The notes beneath the pieces were generated by a model that saw only the letters and a program-made list of their open reading frames with translations, ran no database searches and was not told the origin of the DNA. From positions 1-32,093 of the forward strand of contig DRKQ01000260.1 in assembly GCA_011051685.1 (NCBI GenBank): a stretch of 32,093 nucleotides of DNA, read 5' to 3'. How positions within the stretch are numbered: position 1 is the stretch's first letter; each line of letters begins with the position of its first letter. The position numbers and the translations under genes are program-made. Positions 6,897-16,138 of this stretch are shown piece by piece. Source of the stretch: Gammaproteobacteria bacterium (GTDB lineage Bacteria > Pseudomonadota > Gammaproteobacteria > SZUA-152).

Positions 6897-8576
6897 TTAA
6901 CGCCCAGTGACGCCCAGTAGCGTCTGGAATACTTCGTCCGAGATGCGGATTACCTGAGCCGCTGCCTGATAGGCCTGCTGAAACTTGACCAGATTGGCTG
7001 CCTCTTCATCAAGATTCACGCCGGACACCGCCTGCTGCGCCTCCGTCGCCCGATCCAGCAGGGTCTGTTGTGCATTGGCATTGACCTTGGCCTCGCGGGT
7101 GGTCACCCCCACCGTGGAAACCATCTTGGCATAGGCGGACTGAAAGCTTTCGGTGCTGCCACCCAACAGGTTCTGCGATTGCAAGGCTACCAATGCCAGG
7201 GCATTACTGTTGTCACCCAGGGCATTGCCCGCGCCTGCAGCGGCCACTTCGGCAGCGGAGCCAATGGCCACTCCCAGATCGTTCGCCCCCTGATGGACCG
7301 GGCGAATCAGAAAACTGTCGCCGGCGCTGACGCTGCCGGCCAGGCTGAGTGTAATACCCTCCGCCGCCACGCTGCGGGGAAAATCCGCCACGGTGAAGCC
7401 GGCGTCCACCACGCTGTTGTCGCTCAGCCGGGTCAGAGAAAAATTGGCGCCATCATAATTCAGGCGATAATCGCTGGGCTGCATCAGATTGGTATCATTG
7501 ATCGCCACGCTCACCGTGCCACTGGCCGCGTTGTTGTTGCTACTGGCCAGCACCTGTGGGCTGGTAGTGAGAATGTCGTTGAAAAACAGGCCGCCGGGGT
7601 TGCCGTTGATGTCATCCCCAAGCTGGTGCTGGATGTTGACCGCCGAGGCCAGGCCGATGGCAATACGCCCCATGGCATTCTGCACCGGATCCAGTAACTG
7701 TTCCCGCACGGCAAGCAGGCCGCCGATTTTGCCGCCGCTCAGCTGGTTGCTGATGGGAAAGCTGTTGGCGCCATCATCGAAACTCACTTCCAGCTGGGTT
7801 GGATCATATTCGTTGCGCAGGGTGGACAGGGCGCGCGCATCCCCGCTCAACACCAGAGGCTGGCCGTTGCCGATGAAGACGCTGAGGGAACCGTCACTGG
7901 ATTGACTGGTGTTGACGGTTACCAGTTTGGAGAGTTGATTGAGCAGCTGGTCTCGCTTGTCCAGCAGGTCATTGGGGGGCTGGCCGCCGGCCAGGCCGCT
8001 TTTCAAGGCTATATCCTTATTCATTGCAGCAATGGATGAGGCCAGGCTGTTGACTTCCGAGGTGGCAGCCTGCAGTTGTAGGTTCAGCGAATTACGCATG
8101 TCGGCAAACCGTTGATCGAAGGCCTGGAAGCGATCCGTCAGGGTCTGTGCTTCGGAAATCAATACCTGGCGTGCCGGGATGGAGGTGGGATCATTGGCCA
8201 CGTCCTGCAGGGCATTGAAGAATTTCTGAATCACCGGGTTAAGCCCCACATCTTCATTGGACAACAACTCGTCAACACCCGAGGCCATGGTCTGCAGGGT
8301 ATCGAGCTGATTGAAGGAAGAATTGCGGGCGGTCACCTGATCAAACAGGAACTGATCATACACCCGCCGCACCGTGGTGATATCCACCCCGGTGCCGATA
8401 AAGCCATTACCCGCCACATTAGGCTCGCGGGCTGCCATATCCACGGTCTGCCGACTGTAGCCCTCGGTGTTGACGTTGGAGATATTGTGGCCAATGGTCA
8501 CCAGGTTTCGCTGAAAGGCCTGAAGCCCGGAAACCGCGGTGCTTAACATGTCGCCTGTAGCCGCCATAGTACTCAT
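6897..8576 (-). CDS. flgK: Flagellar hook-associated protein FlgK (HAP1)
   Basis: 559 residues. FlgK is the first hook-filament junction protein, at the distal end of the hook. The N-terminus carries the rod/hook signature (LSTAVSGLQAFQRNLVTIGH, then NISNVNTEGYSRQTV), and the C-terminus ends in the matching coiled-coil helix (SGVNLDEEAANLVKFQQAYQ, then AAAQVIRISDEVFQTLLG). The middle region is the variable exposed part. Start: ATG 8576 has only a short GGG close to it; in-frame ATGs four and ten codons in remain possible, the latter preceded by AGGCGAC. A good sigma-28 promoter lies 56 bp upstream, across the end of flgJ, matching the class 3 control of flgKL in enterobacteria. Confidence 0.96.
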   Translation of the reverse strand: MSTMAATGDMLSTAVSGLQAFQRNLVTIGHNISNVNTEGYSRQTVDMAAREPNVAGNGFIGTGVDITTVRRVYDQFLFDQVTARNSSFNQLDTLQTMASGVDELLSNEDVGLNPVIQKFFNALQDVANDPTSIPARQVLISEAQTLTDRFQAFDQRFADMRNSLNLQLQAATSEVNSLASSIAAMNKDIALKSGLAGGQPPNDLLDKRDQLLNQLSKLVTVNTSQSSDGSLSVFIGNGQPLVLSGDARALSTLRNEYDPTQLEVSFDDGANSFPISNQLSGGKIGGLLAVREQLLDPVQNAMGRIAIGLASAVNIQHQLGDDINGNPGGLFFNDILTTSPQVLASSNNNAASGTVSVAINDTNLMQPSDYRLNYDGANFSLTRLSDNSVVDAGFTVADFPRSVAAEGITLSLAGSVSAGDSFLIRPVHQGANDLGVAIGSAAEVAAAGAGNALGDNSNALALVALQSQNLLGGSTESFQSAYAKMVSTVGVTTREAKVNANAQQTLLDRATEAQQAVSGVNLDEEAANLVKFQQAYQAAAQVIRISDEVFQTLLGVTGR

Positions 8577-8631
8577 CCCGTTGTGTGCGCGCAGATGCGG
8601 AGCAATACGTTAACACCACACCTACTGAAAT

Positions 8632-8658
8632 TTATCGTCTGTTCGGCCTAAATCTTTA
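8632..8658 (-). promoter_or_regulatory. Sigma-28 (FliA) promoter for flgK
   Basis: On the minus strand: TAAAGATT (8658-8651), an 11-nt spacer, GACGATAA (8639-8632). Against the consensus TAAAGTTT-N11-GCCGATAA this is 7 of 8 (-35; one mismatch) and 7 of 8 (-10). Predicted start near 8625, about 49 nt before flgK ATG. It overlaps the flgJ stop codon, so flgK can be read both from the flgB operon and alone. Confidence 0.8.
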
Positions 8659-9559
8659 TTGCCTGCAGGGCCTTTCGCAGGGGTTCTCCTTGTGCTATCC
8701 CCATGATTTTATTGGCGTATTGTGGATCGGTCGCATAGCCAGCATTGGCCAATGCATGGGTGAAGGAATACGCATCATCTGCCACGGCCAGGGCCTGCTG
8801 ATAACGTGGGCTACTCTTGATGAAGGCCACGAAGTCCGTAAAACTCTCGGCAAAGGAATCATAGGCTCTAAATTGCGCCGTCTCTCGCACGGCCACGCCG
8901 TTGCGGTATTCCAGGGTAGGCACGGACACCCGTTCGCCCTGCCAGCGCCAATCGGCCTTGATGTTGAACAGGTTATGGCTGCTCTCGCCATTGCTTCGCG
9001 TGCTAATCTTTTTCCCCCAACCGGTTTCCAACGCGGCCTGGGCCAGTATCACCTCCGGCGCCACGCCCAGTTCCCTGGCCGCCTTCTGGGCATGCGGCCA
9101 GAGATGACGAGTGAAGGCCTCGGGTGAATCCAGTTTAATCTCTGCAGTTGGGACAAGACCTGCGGCCTGTTTGACGGTTGTCACAGCACGGGGTGCCTGC
9201 CTTGTGACCTTATCAAGTGGAAGGGCGCCTTCTGCCATAGGCGTGTCCCCTCTGTTACGTAACTGCAATTGCTGTACAAGCATGTCAGCAATGCCCACGC
9301 CTCTGCCCTCGGCCAGGGAAATGGCCAGTTGTTTATCATGCCAGTCCTGGTAAAAATCTGTCTGTTGATTGTCAAACAGAGCGTCTTCCTCACCGCTTTC
9401 TCCATGAGCGCTCTTTAGCATCATTTGCAAAAAAATGGCCTCGAACTGTTCAGCGACATAACGTAAAGTATCCGGTGAGTTATCATCACCGGCATACTTC
9501 ATCTTGTTGAGACCCTGAAAGTCGGTATAAACCTGGGCGCTTTGTGGTGTGATACTCAT
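8648..9559 (-). CDS. flgJ: Flagellar rod-cap and peptidoglycan hydrolase FlgJ
   Basis: 303 residues, a two-domain FlgJ as in Salmonella. The N-terminal part (about 1-100; AEQFEAIFLQMMLKSAHGES and the DFYQDWHDKQLAISLAEGRG stretch) is the rod-cap domain. After a linker, the C-terminal part (about 145-300) is a glucosaminidase-type muramidase domain: VILAQAALETGWGKK holds the expected catalytic Glu at residue 178. It cuts peptidoglycan so the rod can pass through the wall, and acts in the periplasm without a Sec signal because it is exported by the flagellar apparatus. The start lies 6 bp after the flgI stop, so translation is probably coupled. Confidence 0.95.
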   Translation of the reverse strand: MSITPQSAQVYTDFQGLNKMKYAGDDNSPDTLRYVAEQFEAIFLQMMLKSAHGESGEEDALFDNQQTDFYQDWHDKQLAISLAEGRGVGIADMLVQQLQLRNRGDTPMAEGALPLDKVTRQAPRAVTTVKQAAGLVPTAEIKLDSPEAFTRHLWPHAQKAARELGVAPEVILAQAALETGWGKKISTRSNGESSHNLFNIKADWRWQGERVSVPTLEYRNGVAVRETAQFRAYDSFAESFTDFVAFIKSSPRYQQALAVADDAYSFTHALANAGYATDPQYANKIMGIAQGEPLRKALQAIKI

Positions 9560-9565
9560 GGCGGA

Positions 9566-10720
9566 TCAGATGATCATCAGGTTTGCGCGCAGCGCACCGG
9601 ATTCCTTAAGCGCTTCGAGAATGGCAATCAGATCACTGGGCGTGGCGCCCACATCATTGATGGCCTGAACGATATCATTGAGTGAGACACCGGGATCAAA
9701 CAGGAACATGGGCTTTGTATCCTCACTCACTGCAATGTCCGTGCGCGGCACCACAACGGTCTGCCCGCCGGACAAGGGGGCCGGCTGACTGACCTCCGGC
9801 CTGGCGGCAATGGTGACGGTGAGGCTGCCATGGGTAATCGCTGCCGGCATCACCCGCACATGCTGACCGATAATGATGGTGCCTGTACGGGAATTCACCA
9901 CAATCTTCGCCGGCGCCTCGCCGGGGGTGATCTCGAAGGTTTCCAGTAATGACATGAAGGCAACCCGCTGGGCCGGATCCCGGGGCGCATTGACTTTCAC
10001 CGAAGCCGCGTCGATGGCCTGGGCGGTGGCGTCACCAATCCGCTTGTTGATTTCCTGGGCGACGCGGTTGGCAGTGGTGAAATCCGCCTGATGCAGATTC
10101 AGCACCACTGAATTACCCTGTGTAAACGAGGATTGCACACTGCGCTCCACCGTTGCGCCATTGGCAATACGTCCGACGCTGGGTACATTGACAGTAATAC
10201 TTGAGCCATCACCACTGACGCCGAAACCGCCAACCACCACATTACCCTGGGCAATGGCATACACCTTTCCATCGACCCCTTTCAATGGGGCCATCAACAG
10301 TGTGCCGCCCCGCAGACTTTTCGAATTGGCAATGGATGAAACGGTCACATCAAGGGTTTGACCCGGCTTGGCAAAGGCCGGCAGTTCAGCGTGCAGGGAA
10401 ACCGCTGCGACATTTTTAAGCTGTGGTCTGACGCCGGGCGGCATGGTGATACCAAATTTGGACAGCATGCTTTTCAGACTTTGTATGGTAAAAGGCGCCT
10501 GAGTAGTCTGATCACCGGTGCCATCCAACCCCACCACCAAACCATAACCCACCAATTGATTACTACGCACTCCTGCAATGGATGCAATGTCCTTTAATCG
10601 CTCCGCACTAACACTGGTGCTCGCCAGCATGCCGGTAAGCAATAACAGTATGATGCGCAACCTTAAACCCCTGCGTCTGAACAAGCCTGTTTTCCTTCGA
10701 AATAACTTCATCATTTTCAT
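9566..10720 (-). CDS. flgI: Flagellar P-ring protein FlgI
   Basis: About 384 residues. FlgI forms the P ring around the rod in the peptidoglycan layer. I place the start at ATG 10720, which has AGGTGG five nt upstream; a longer frame from 10747 would overlap flgH by 13 bp. The signal peptide has a basic n-region ([18 protein letters not shown]), a hydrophobic core ([12 protein letters not shown]) and a probable cleavage after SVSA. The mature start [20 protein letters not shown] and [13 protein letters not shown] are family hallmarks. The n-region is long and unusually basic. Downstream flgJ begins 6 bp after the stop. Confidence 0.96.
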   Translation of the reverse strand: MKMMKLFRRKTGLFRRRGLRLRIILLLLTGMLASTSVSAERLKDIASIAGVRSNQLVGYGLVVGLDGTGDQTTQAPFTIQSLKSMLSKFGITMPPGVRPQLKNVAAVSLHAELPAFAKPGQTLDVTVSSIANSKSLRGGTLLMAPLKGVDGKVYAIAQGNVVVGGFGVSGDGSSITVNVPSVGRIANGATVERSVQSSFTQGNSVVLNLHQADFTTANRVAQEINKRIGDATAQAIDAASVKVNAPRDPAQRVAFMSLLETFEITPGEAPAKIVVNSRTGTIIIGQHVRVMPAAITHGSLTVTIAARPEVSQPAPLSGGQTVVVPRTDIAVSEDTKPMFLFDPGVSLNDIVQAINDVGATPSDLIAILEALKESGALRANLMII

Positions 10721-10734
10721 GTCCACCTGTTTTC

Positions 10735-11418
10735 TCAGAAAGGCCACCAGCTGCCATCAAACAAGCGCTGCAGCCAGCCCTTGCTGTTTGCTTCAGCCAA
10801 TACACCCTGTCCTCCATAAATAATGCGCGCGTTGGCGACCTGGGAAGACAACACAGTGTTGTCCGGAGAAATGTCTGTTGGGCGCACGATGCCAGAGATA
10901 CGGATATGCTCCGAGCCCTGGTTCAGGGTCAATAATTTTTCACCACGTACAACGAGATTGCCATTGGGCAGGACGTCCGCAACAGTAACGGAAATCTGGC
11001 CTGTCAGGCTGTTGCTTTGTGTACTGTCACCCTCCCCCTTAAAATCCCTTTTAGCATCAATACTGGCGCTGAGAATATCCTGACCACGATATTTCACACC
11101 CGCACCGAAGAGCGTGGGAGTAGCCATGTCCACCGCCGATTCTTTTGCCGTAGTGGTACTGGCCTTCTTACTGGCGTTGGTTTGTTCTCTGAGAATAATG
11201 GTAATGATGTCACCCACATGAACCGCCTTGGTATCCTCAAATAAGGCGACACCAAACCCTGCCCGGTAGATTGATCCATCACTCACCGGCAGGGGTTTCA
11301 CACTGAGAGGCCGCACCGGAGCATATTCGGGATCTGATACCGCATGATGCGTTGTGCTGCAACCCGCGCTGCCTAGCAACAGGCCACTGAATAACAGGCT
11401 TTTGATGGTTTCATTCAC
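10735..11418 (-). CDS. flgH: Flagellar L-ring lipoprotein FlgH
   Basis: 227 residues. FlgH forms the outer-membrane L ring. It starts with GTG at 11418, with AAGGA eight nt upstream. The lipoprotein signal is short: [15 protein letters not shown], lipidated Cys at residue 20. Family features include [40 protein letters not shown], and a C-terminal half containing [20 protein letters not shown] and [15 protein letters not shown]. In the usual place between flgG and flgI. Confidence 0.96.
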   Translation of the reverse strand: MNETIKSLLFSGLLLGSAGCSTTHHAVSDPEYAPVRPLSVKPLPVSDGSIYRAGFGVALFEDTKAVHVGDIITIILREQTNASKKASTTTAKESAVDMATPTLFGAGVKYRGQDILSASIDAKRDFKGEGDSTQSNSLTGQISVTVADVLPNGNLVVRGEKLLTLNQGSEHIRISGIVRPTDISPDNTVLSSQVANARIIYGGQGVLAEANSKGWLQRLFDGSWWPF

Positions 11419-11449
11419 AACGTCATTCCTTGTTCAGGGCGTTACCGTG

Positions 11450-12235
11450 TTATAAATTATTGTTCAGGTATTGCAGCATCTGATCTGCGGTTGATATGGC
11501 TTTGGAGTTCATTTCGTAAGCCCGCTGGGTCTCAATCAAGGAAACCAACTCCTTGACCGAGTTTACATTTGAGGATTCCAGTGCACCCTGGACAAGACTG
11601 CCAATACTGTTGATTCCTGGCGTTCCCGTCTGTGGTGAACCACTGGCGGCGCTTTCCTGAAACAGGTTTTCACCAATGGGTTGGAGACCTGTAGGATTGG
11701 CGAAGTCGGCCAACTGAATGTTGCCAATCTGTGTGGGCGCCGCAGACCCGGCCACCGTTACCGAAACAACACCATCGGAACCAATAGTGACTGACTGTGC
11801 GTTATTGGGAACGGTGATCGCCGGCTGTAGAAGATAACCGCCGGCGGTAACGATTTCCCCGGTGGCACTCAACTGAAACGATCCATCGCGCGTATACGAC
11901 AAGGTGCCATCGGGGCGCAACACCTGAAAGAATCCACGTCCCTGGATCGCCATGTCCAGCGAGCCTTCCGTCTGCACCAGATTTCCCTGGGCGTGATTTT
12001 TTTCGGTGGCCACGGTGCGCACACCCGTCCCAATCATCAAGCCCGTGGGTAACTGCGTGCCTTCCGAGGATTGGGCGCCAACCTGACGTACATTCTGATA
12101 CAACAGGTCCTCAAACACCGCCCGGCTTGATTTGAAGCCCATGGTGTTTGCATTGGCCAGATTATTGGAGATCACAGACAGTCGAGTTTGCTGTGCATCA
12201 AGTCCTGTCTTTGCCACCCATAATGCCGAATTCAT
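11450..12235 (-). CDS. flgG: Flagellar distal rod protein FlgG
   Basis: 261 residues, standard length. FlgG builds the distal rod. The N-terminal signature is complete ([20 protein letters not shown]), and the C-terminal one ([20 protein letters not shown] followed by [13 protein letters not shown]) is typical of FlgG rather than FlgF or FlgE. AAGGAG lies eight nt before ATG 12235. No Sec signal; exported by the flagellar type III system. 48 bp downstream of flgF. Confidence 0.97.
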   Translation of the reverse strand: MNSALWVAKTGLDAQQTRLSVISNNLANANTMGFKSSRAVFEDLLYQNVRQVGAQSSEGTQLPTGLMIGTGVRTVATEKNHAQGNLVQTEGSLDMAIQGRGFFQVLRPDGTLSYTRDGSFQLSATGEIVTAGGYLLQPAITVPNNAQSVTIGSDGVVSVTVAGSAAPTQIGNIQLADFANPTGLQPIGENLFQESAASGSPQTGTPGINSIGSLVQGALESSNVNSVKELVSLIETQRAYEMNSKAISTADQMLQYLNNNL

Positions 12236-12283
12236 TTTTGACTCCTTGCTGGTATCTCACCAAATTTACTGGGTTTGTGCTGT

Positions 12284-13027
12284 TTATCCCGTTATGCTCA
12301 ACAACTGGGTTGCCGCCGTATCGGTCTCTTCCGCTGTTTTCATCAGATTAACCTGGGCTTCATACTGACGTGCCAGACTGATCAGGTTGACCATGGCTTC
12401 AACAGTGTTGACATTGCTGGTCTCCAGTGCGCCTGAAACAACGCTGACACTTGCATCAGGCGAAACATTACTGCCGTCTCTCATGCGCAACAGGCCATCT
12501 TCGCCCTTGGCCAGATCTTTAGCATCGATGCGCACCAACTTGATCCTGTCCAGTACCGTCAGGGTGCTGGCCGACTGACCAATGCCACGCACGGAGATGG
12601 TGCCATCCGCACCAATCTCCACCTTCTCAAAGGGTGGCAAGGCGACAGGGCCACCATTACCCAATACCTGTAATCCGGAGCCGGTTTGCAGTATGCCGCC
12701 ATCGCCGATCTGCAAATTTCCGACCCGTGTATAGGCTTCACTACCATCCGGCGCCTGTACTGCAATCCATCCCTCGCCATTTACGGCAATATCAAGATCC
12801 CGACCCGTGGGAGTGATAGCACCGGCGGTGGTATCCACCCCCGTACTTTCCGCCATGGCGTAGACCCGGGTCGGTTCACCCGGGCCGTATACCGGCATAC
12901 TGCGGAAGGCCGCCAGATCAGCGCGAAAACCGTTGGTATTGGCATTGGCCAGGTTATTGCTGTTGGCGGTTTGCGCCAGCATGGTTTGTTTCGCGCCGGT
13001 CATGGCGACATACAACATGCGGTCCAT
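12284..13027 (-). CDS. flgF: Flagellar proximal rod protein FlgF
   Basis: 247 residues. FlgF is a proximal rod component. The N-terminus MDRMLYVAMTGAKQTMLAQ and [20 protein letters not shown], with the FlgF-like FRSMPVYGPGEPTRVYAMAE loop, separates it from the neighbouring FlgG. The C-terminus VEAMVNLISLARQYEAQVNL is the shared rod helix. AGGA precedes ATG 13027. In order between flgE and flgG. Confidence 0.96.
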   Translation of the reverse strand: MDRMLYVAMTGAKQTMLAQTANSNNLANANTNGFRADLAAFRSMPVYGPGEPTRVYAMAESTGVDTTAGAITPTGRDLDIAVNGEGWIAVQAPDGSEAYTRVGNLQIGDGGILQTGSGLQVLGNGGPVALPPFEKVEIGADGTISVRGIGQSASTLTVLDRIKLVRIDAKDLAKGEDGLLRMRDGSNVSPDASVSVVSGALETSNVNTVEAMVNLISLARQYEAQVNLMKTAEETDTAATQLLSITG

Positions 13028-13061
13028 GGTCTTTTCCTGTTAGGGTTTAACGATTATCCGG

Positions 13062-14282
13062 TTAGATGTTGATAATGGTCTGGGTCACGGTATCGGCGGT
13101 GCTGATGACCTGTGCATTGGCCTGGAAGTTACGTTGCGCGGTGATAAGGTTCACCAGGCTTTCCGCAATATCCACATTGGATGCTTCCAGTGCACCGGAT
13201 TGAATCAGGCCAAAACTTGCCGTATTGGCCTCACCGAGAATCAAATCCCCAGACTCGAAGCTCTGCGCCCAGGCGGTATCACCCTGCTGGCGCAAACCAC
13301 CGACATTGGCGAAATTGGCCAGCGCCACCTTACCCAATGGATTGGATTGGCCATTGGTGAAGCGGGCAAACACCACACCCTCGTCATCGATATCAATACC
13401 ACTCAGACGACCTGTGGAAAAGCCGTCCTGTGACAGGCCATTCACGGCAAATGCACTGCCGAACTGTGTGGTGTTGCTGTAGTTCAGTGACACCTGAATG
13501 GGTAAGGCGCCAGTGCCCGATGGAACCGCATCATAAGCAATGCTTGCAGGACCAGACAGGGTACCATCAGAGTTGAAGGTGATACTGATGGGGGATGCAC
13601 CACCGCTGGCCACGACATTTCCGTCAATGTATTGATATGTATCCCACTGATTGGCTACTGCAGTCTTCACGTAATACAAAGTGGAGGTATGGGCGGTACC
13701 CAAAGAATCATAAATCACTGTTGATGTGGAATTATTGAAGCTCGTCGGATCATTGGGATCAAACGGAACGGTGGTGGGTACCGAGTCCGATGAGCTGAGA
13801 TTCAAGGTGGCTGTAATGGTCGAGGTTGCCTGTGGCGGGCCATCCGAGGTGGACAACTGAATATCATTCAGCACCCCCGTATTGAATCCTCCTCCGGTAA
13901 TAGCCGGAAATACCTGCAAACGCTGAGATGCCTGATTGACGATATAGCCGTCCCGGTCAATATGGAATGCACCGGCACGGGTAAAGGACTGCCCGGAGGC
14001 GTCATTCACCACGAAAAAACCCTGCCCGCTGACGGCGATATCCAGATTTCGCTCGGTGAAATCAATATTGCCTTGGGAAAAGTTCTGGGTGATACCTGTT
14101 ACCGATACACCATTACCGGTTGCCAGACTGCTGATGCCTTCAAAGGCCACTGCATACACATCGGAAAACTCGGTTCGAGCCCCTTTGAAACCTGCCGTAC
14201 TGGCGTTGGCGATATTATTACCGGTTACTGAAAGATCTGTCTGTGCGGCATTCAATCCACTTAGTGCGATACGAAAGGGCAT
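13062..14282 (-). CDS. flgE: Flagellar hook protein FlgE
   Basis: 406 residues, similar to E. coli FlgE (about 400). FlgE polymerises into the hook, the universal joint. The N-terminus MPFRIALSGLNAAQTDLSVT and GNNIANASTAGFKGARTEF is the hook/rod signature. The middle part (about 150-300) is Ser/Thr-rich and variable, the exposed D2-type domain. The C-terminus ESLVNLITAQRNFQANAQVI is conserved. AAGGAG precedes ATG 14282. 75 bp downstream of flgD. Confidence 0.97.
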   Translation of the reverse strand: MPFRIALSGLNAAQTDLSVTGNNIANASTAGFKGARTEFSDVYAVAFEGISSLATGNGVSVTGITQNFSQGNIDFTERNLDIAVSGQGFFVVNDASGQSFTRAGAFHIDRDGYIVNQASQRLQVFPAITGGGFNTGVLNDIQLSTSDGPPQATSTITATLNLSSSDSVPTTVPFDPNDPTSFNNSTSTVIYDSLGTAHTSTLYYVKTAVANQWDTYQYIDGNVVASGGASPISITFNSDGTLSGPASIAYDAVPSGTGALPIQVSLNYSNTTQFGSAFAVNGLSQDGFSTGRLSGIDIDDEGVVFARFTNGQSNPLGKVALANFANVGGLRQQGDTAWAQSFESGDLILGEANTASFGLIQSGALEASNVDIAESLVNLITAQRNFQANAQVISTADTVTQTIINI

Positions 14283-14357
14283 TGTCTTACTCCTTATCCT
14301 GTGCTGTGTGTCTGTTAACTGCTGATGTTTATGGTGCTTCTAAATGTCTATTTCGAG

Positions 14358-15041
14358 TTACTGAATCTGGCGTATGCTGGAAAAATCCACTACATTGCCA
14401 TCTGTGAGATTAAGGGTAAGCCCCTGACCGGCCTTGCCGAGGGTCACGCTGCCCACTGAAGCGCTCATCAGCGTCTCCAGGGCCACGGTATCCCCAGCCA
14501 TTCCCGCATCAGCGCTGACAAAATAACGGCCAGGTTGTGCTGGCAGGCCATCGTTACCTATGCCATCCCAGTTGAAGTACACCTCACCGGCAGCCTGCGG
14601 GCCCAGCTCGAGGCGGCGAATCACCTGGCCAGCGGAATCCTGGATAGTCACGCCCACCCCACCGCTGGACTGCGGAAGATCAACAGCGCCACGAATACTG
14701 CCGCCGGTTGTCAGGGTGCCCACGGCCGACGGCACAAGCACCGTGCGTCCCACCAGGCTCGAAGCCTGCAGGGCCTGATTCGATTGCAGAGAGGTGGCCA
14801 GCTTGTCAAAGGACTGTTGTAATTCCGCCAGGCCCGTGACGCTGCTGAACTGCGCCATCTGGGCAATAAAATCTCCATTCTCCATGGGCGAAAACGGATC
14901 CTGATTCTTCAATTGAGTGATCATCAGATCAAGAAACTCCGTCTGCCCCAATTGGTCTGCTGACTTCTTTGTCTTGTCCGCCTGGGTACCCAGCCCCAGT
15001 TCGCTAATCACTGAATTCAGGTTGTTATCAATGGCTGCCAT
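14358..15041 (-). CDS. flgD: Flagellar hook assembly (hook cap) protein FlgD
   Basis: 227 residues. FlgD caps the growing hook and directs FlgE insertion. The conserved N-terminal motif LGQTEFLDLMITQLKNQDPF followed by SPMENGDFIAQMAQFSSVTG is diagnostic; the C-terminal half has FlgD Ig-like/Tudor-like features, with the VYFNWDGIGNDGLPAQPGRY segment. AGGGA precedes ATG 15041. 19 bp downstream of flgC. Confidence 0.96.
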   Translation of the reverse strand: MAAIDNNLNSVISELGLGTQADKTKKSADQLGQTEFLDLMITQLKNQDPFSPMENGDFIAQMAQFSSVTGLAELQQSFDKLATSLQSNQALQASSLVGRTVLVPSAVGTLTTGGSIRGAVDLPQSSGGVGVTIQDSAGQVIRRLELGPQAAGEVYFNWDGIGNDGLPAQPGRYFVSADAGMAGDTVALETLMSASVGSVTLGKAGQGLTLNLTDGNVVDFSSIRQIQ

Positions 15042-15060
15042 AATTTTTCCCTACGCTGTT

Positions 15061-15474
15061 TTATTGGCCCAGACTCAAGGTGCGCATGAGTAATTGCTTG
15101 GAGGTTTTTGCCACTTCCGCGTTGCTCTGATATGCACGTGAGGCGGAGATCATGTTGGCCATTTCTTCCACCATATTCACATTGGGCAGAAAAATATAAC
15201 CTTCTTCGTTAGCCAGGGGATGGCCAGGCTCATATTGCTTACGCAACGGCACCTGGCTTTCCACAATACCGTTGACCTGTACACCAACACCGGATGGTGT
15301 TTCGCCCAGCGCCTGCAGCACAGCCGAGAACACCGGCTGGCGCGCGCGATAGGTTGACTCGCTGTTGCCACTGACACTTTCCGCATTGGCCATGTTGCTG
15401 GCCGTGGTGTTCAGCCTCAGCGCCTGGGCACTCATCCCGGATCCTGCGATATCAAGTACATTGAATAATGACAT
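15061..15474 (-). CDS. flgC: Flagellar basal-body rod protein FlgC
   Basis: 137 residues, standard. Proximal rod subunit. The N-terminus has LNTTASNMANAESVSGN, and the FlgC-specific middle PLANEEGYIFLPNVNMVEEM and C-terminal NMISASRAYQSNAEVAKTSK confirm it. 42 bp downstream of flgB; weak ribosome-binding site. Confidence 0.97.
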   Translation of the reverse strand: MSLFNVLDIAGSGMSAQALRLNTTASNMANAESVSGNSESTYRARQPVFSAVLQALGETPSGVGVQVNGIVESQVPLRKQYEPGHPLANEEGYIFLPNVNMVEEMANMISASRAYQSNAEVAKTSKQLLMRTLSLGQ

Positions 15475-15516
15475 TTTACTTACCGTTAATTTTCTGTTGC
15501 GGATACGTTAGCTTGT

Positions 15517-15936
15517 CTACTCACCTTTCAGCGCGGCCTTGAGGTGTTTTATCTTGCCACCGAGGAATTGCAAATTGGTTTGGTACAACAAGGCGTTTTC
15601 CATGAATGCCGCTTTTTCTTTCAGGGCATCCACCGTGTTGCCGTCCAGCGACGGCTGACTCGGGATGCGATATTTCATCTCACCCAACACGGCATCCACA
15701 TTATTTCCTGCCATGGCACCCGTGCTGCTGATATGTCGCGGATTGGTGGTACGCAATGCGCCTGCGCCCATCTCGCCTTTGAGCTGTTGCAGGGTCGCCT
15801 TGAAGTCGATGTCACGCGCCTTGTACCCGGGGGTGTCCGCATTGGCGAGATTGCCTGCCAATACTTCCGACCGACGTGAATGGATCTTCAGCGCCTGCTG
15901 GTTGATACCGAAAAACTTGTCCAAGCCAAACTGCAT
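15517..15936 (-). CDS. flgB: Flagellar basal-body rod protein FlgB
   Basis: 139 residues, standard. First rod protein exported and first gene of the flgB-J transcription unit. The N-terminus has SRRSEVLAGNLANADTPGYK followed by ARDIDFKATL, the FlgB form of the rod signature; the C-terminus MENALLYQTNLQFLGGKIKH is typical. A sigma-54 promoter ends 45 bp before the ATG. Confidence 0.97.
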   Translation of the reverse strand: MQFGLDKFFGINQQALKIHSRRSEVLAGNLANADTPGYKARDIDFKATLQQLKGEMGAGALRTTNPRHISSTGAMAGNNVDAVLGEMKYRIPSQPSLDGNTVDALKEKAAFMENALLYQTNLQFLGGKIKHLKAALKGE

Positions 15937-15980
15937 GTGAGTAATTCCGTGACGATGATTGATGCTTCGTCAGGAATAGA

Positions 15981-15995
15981 GCAAGGGCCGTGCCA
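15981..15995 (-). promoter_or_regulatory. Sigma-54 (RpoN) promoter for flgB operon
   Basis: Minus strand: TGGCAC (15995-15990), 5 nt, TTGCT (15984-15980). All invariant bases of the -24/-12 consensus TGGCAC-N5-TTGCW are present. Predicted start near 15969, giving a leader of about 33 nt to flgB. An RpoN-dependent activator of the FleQ/FlrA/FlrC kind is implied, as in Vibrio and Pseudomonas; none is in the window. Confidence 0.88.
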
Positions 15996-16138
15996 GTTTG
16001 GTTTTTCCAATAAAATACAGATGGTTAGTGATTTTTATGAATAATCTGATGCGGTCGATGCGGCAAAACGGCAGCGGCAGGCGGCAAAAACGGAAGTTCT
16101 GGAAGGTAGATAGCGGGACTGGCGTATCGGTCAGGTAA

